NCBI GenBank assembly: GCA_037074765.1
Contig: JBAMDO010000372.1
Span: forward strand, 1 to 34,422
DNA from: Mansonella perstans
Lineage: Eukaryota; Nematoda; Chromadorea; Rhabditida; Onchocercidae
DNA length: 34,422 bases
Reading direction: 5' to 3'
Shown here: one piece after another, positions 34,381 through 34,422 of the stretch
How positions within the stretch are numbered: position 1 is the stretch's first letter
Layout of the letters: every line of letters starts with the position of its first letter
Program-made: the position numbers and the translations under genes
The notes under the pieces: generated by a model
Databases searched by the model: none
What the model saw: only the letters and a program-made list of their open reading frames with translations
What the model was told of the DNA's origin: nothing

Positions 34381-34422
34381 ATATTATTATTATTACTATT
34401 ATTATTATTTTATTATTATTAT
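34198..34422. repeat. ATT trinucleotide microsatellite running to the window edge
   Basis: More than 200 bases of ATT/TTA units with a few GCT, ACT and GTT interruptions, becoming nearly pure after about 34255. It continues to the last base, so the window may end at an assembly break caused by the repeat. Confidence 0.9.

Overview
This is a eukaryotic window, most likely from a nematode and possibly a filarial or other spirurid worm. It is very AT-rich, with long homopolymer runs. Its genes are split into small exons by introns with GT donors and mostly TTTCAG-type acceptors, and two of its genes have known nematode relatives. The species cannot be named from the sequence alone. No rRNA, tRNA, CRISPR array or intact autonomous transposon was found.

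Layout. (1) 1.1-2.1 kb, minus strand: decayed coding sequence with a recognisable BTB domain, probably from a MATH/BTB-type gene, broken by a frameshift and stops. (2) 2.8-3.45 kb and 6.9-8.6 kb, minus strand: two related single-pass membrane-protein modules in tandem. Each has a 66-residue helical segment, then a phase-0 intron, then a transmembrane exon that ends in phase 1. I do not recognise the family. A coding-like exon near 19.0 kb has the right phase to be a distant 5' exon of the second module. (3) 4.1-4.4 kb, minus strand: an unidentified open exon in an island of higher GC. (4) 8.6-20.8 kb: mostly gene-poor sequence with microsatellites, a duplicated CA-rich block, a fold-back element of about 174 bp and a 31-bp satellite of about 19 copies. 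(5) 20.8-25.4 kb, plus strand: a neuferricin (CYB5D2; nematode tag-131-like) gene, readable almost completely through seven or eight exons. (6) 27.4-32.7 kb, minus strand: the 3' part of a PA-TM-RING ubiquitin ligase of the ZNRF3/RNF43 type (nematode plr-1). Ten exons are visible, the last with a 43-glutamine tract, and the 5' end is missing. (7) 32.7-34.4 kb: no exon recognised, ending in an ATT microsatellite.

The neuferricin and RING-ligase genes converge tail to tail across about 2 kb. By family knowledge, the ligase removes Frizzled-type Wnt receptors from the cell surface, and neuferricin is a secreted or membrane-bound haem-binding protein of the MAPR group linked to neuronal differentiation. 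Nothing in the sequence ties the two together functionally. Exon borders were inferred by reading frame, splice consensus and family similarity, and every junction described was checked for phase. First exons and trans-splicing are uncertain throughout.
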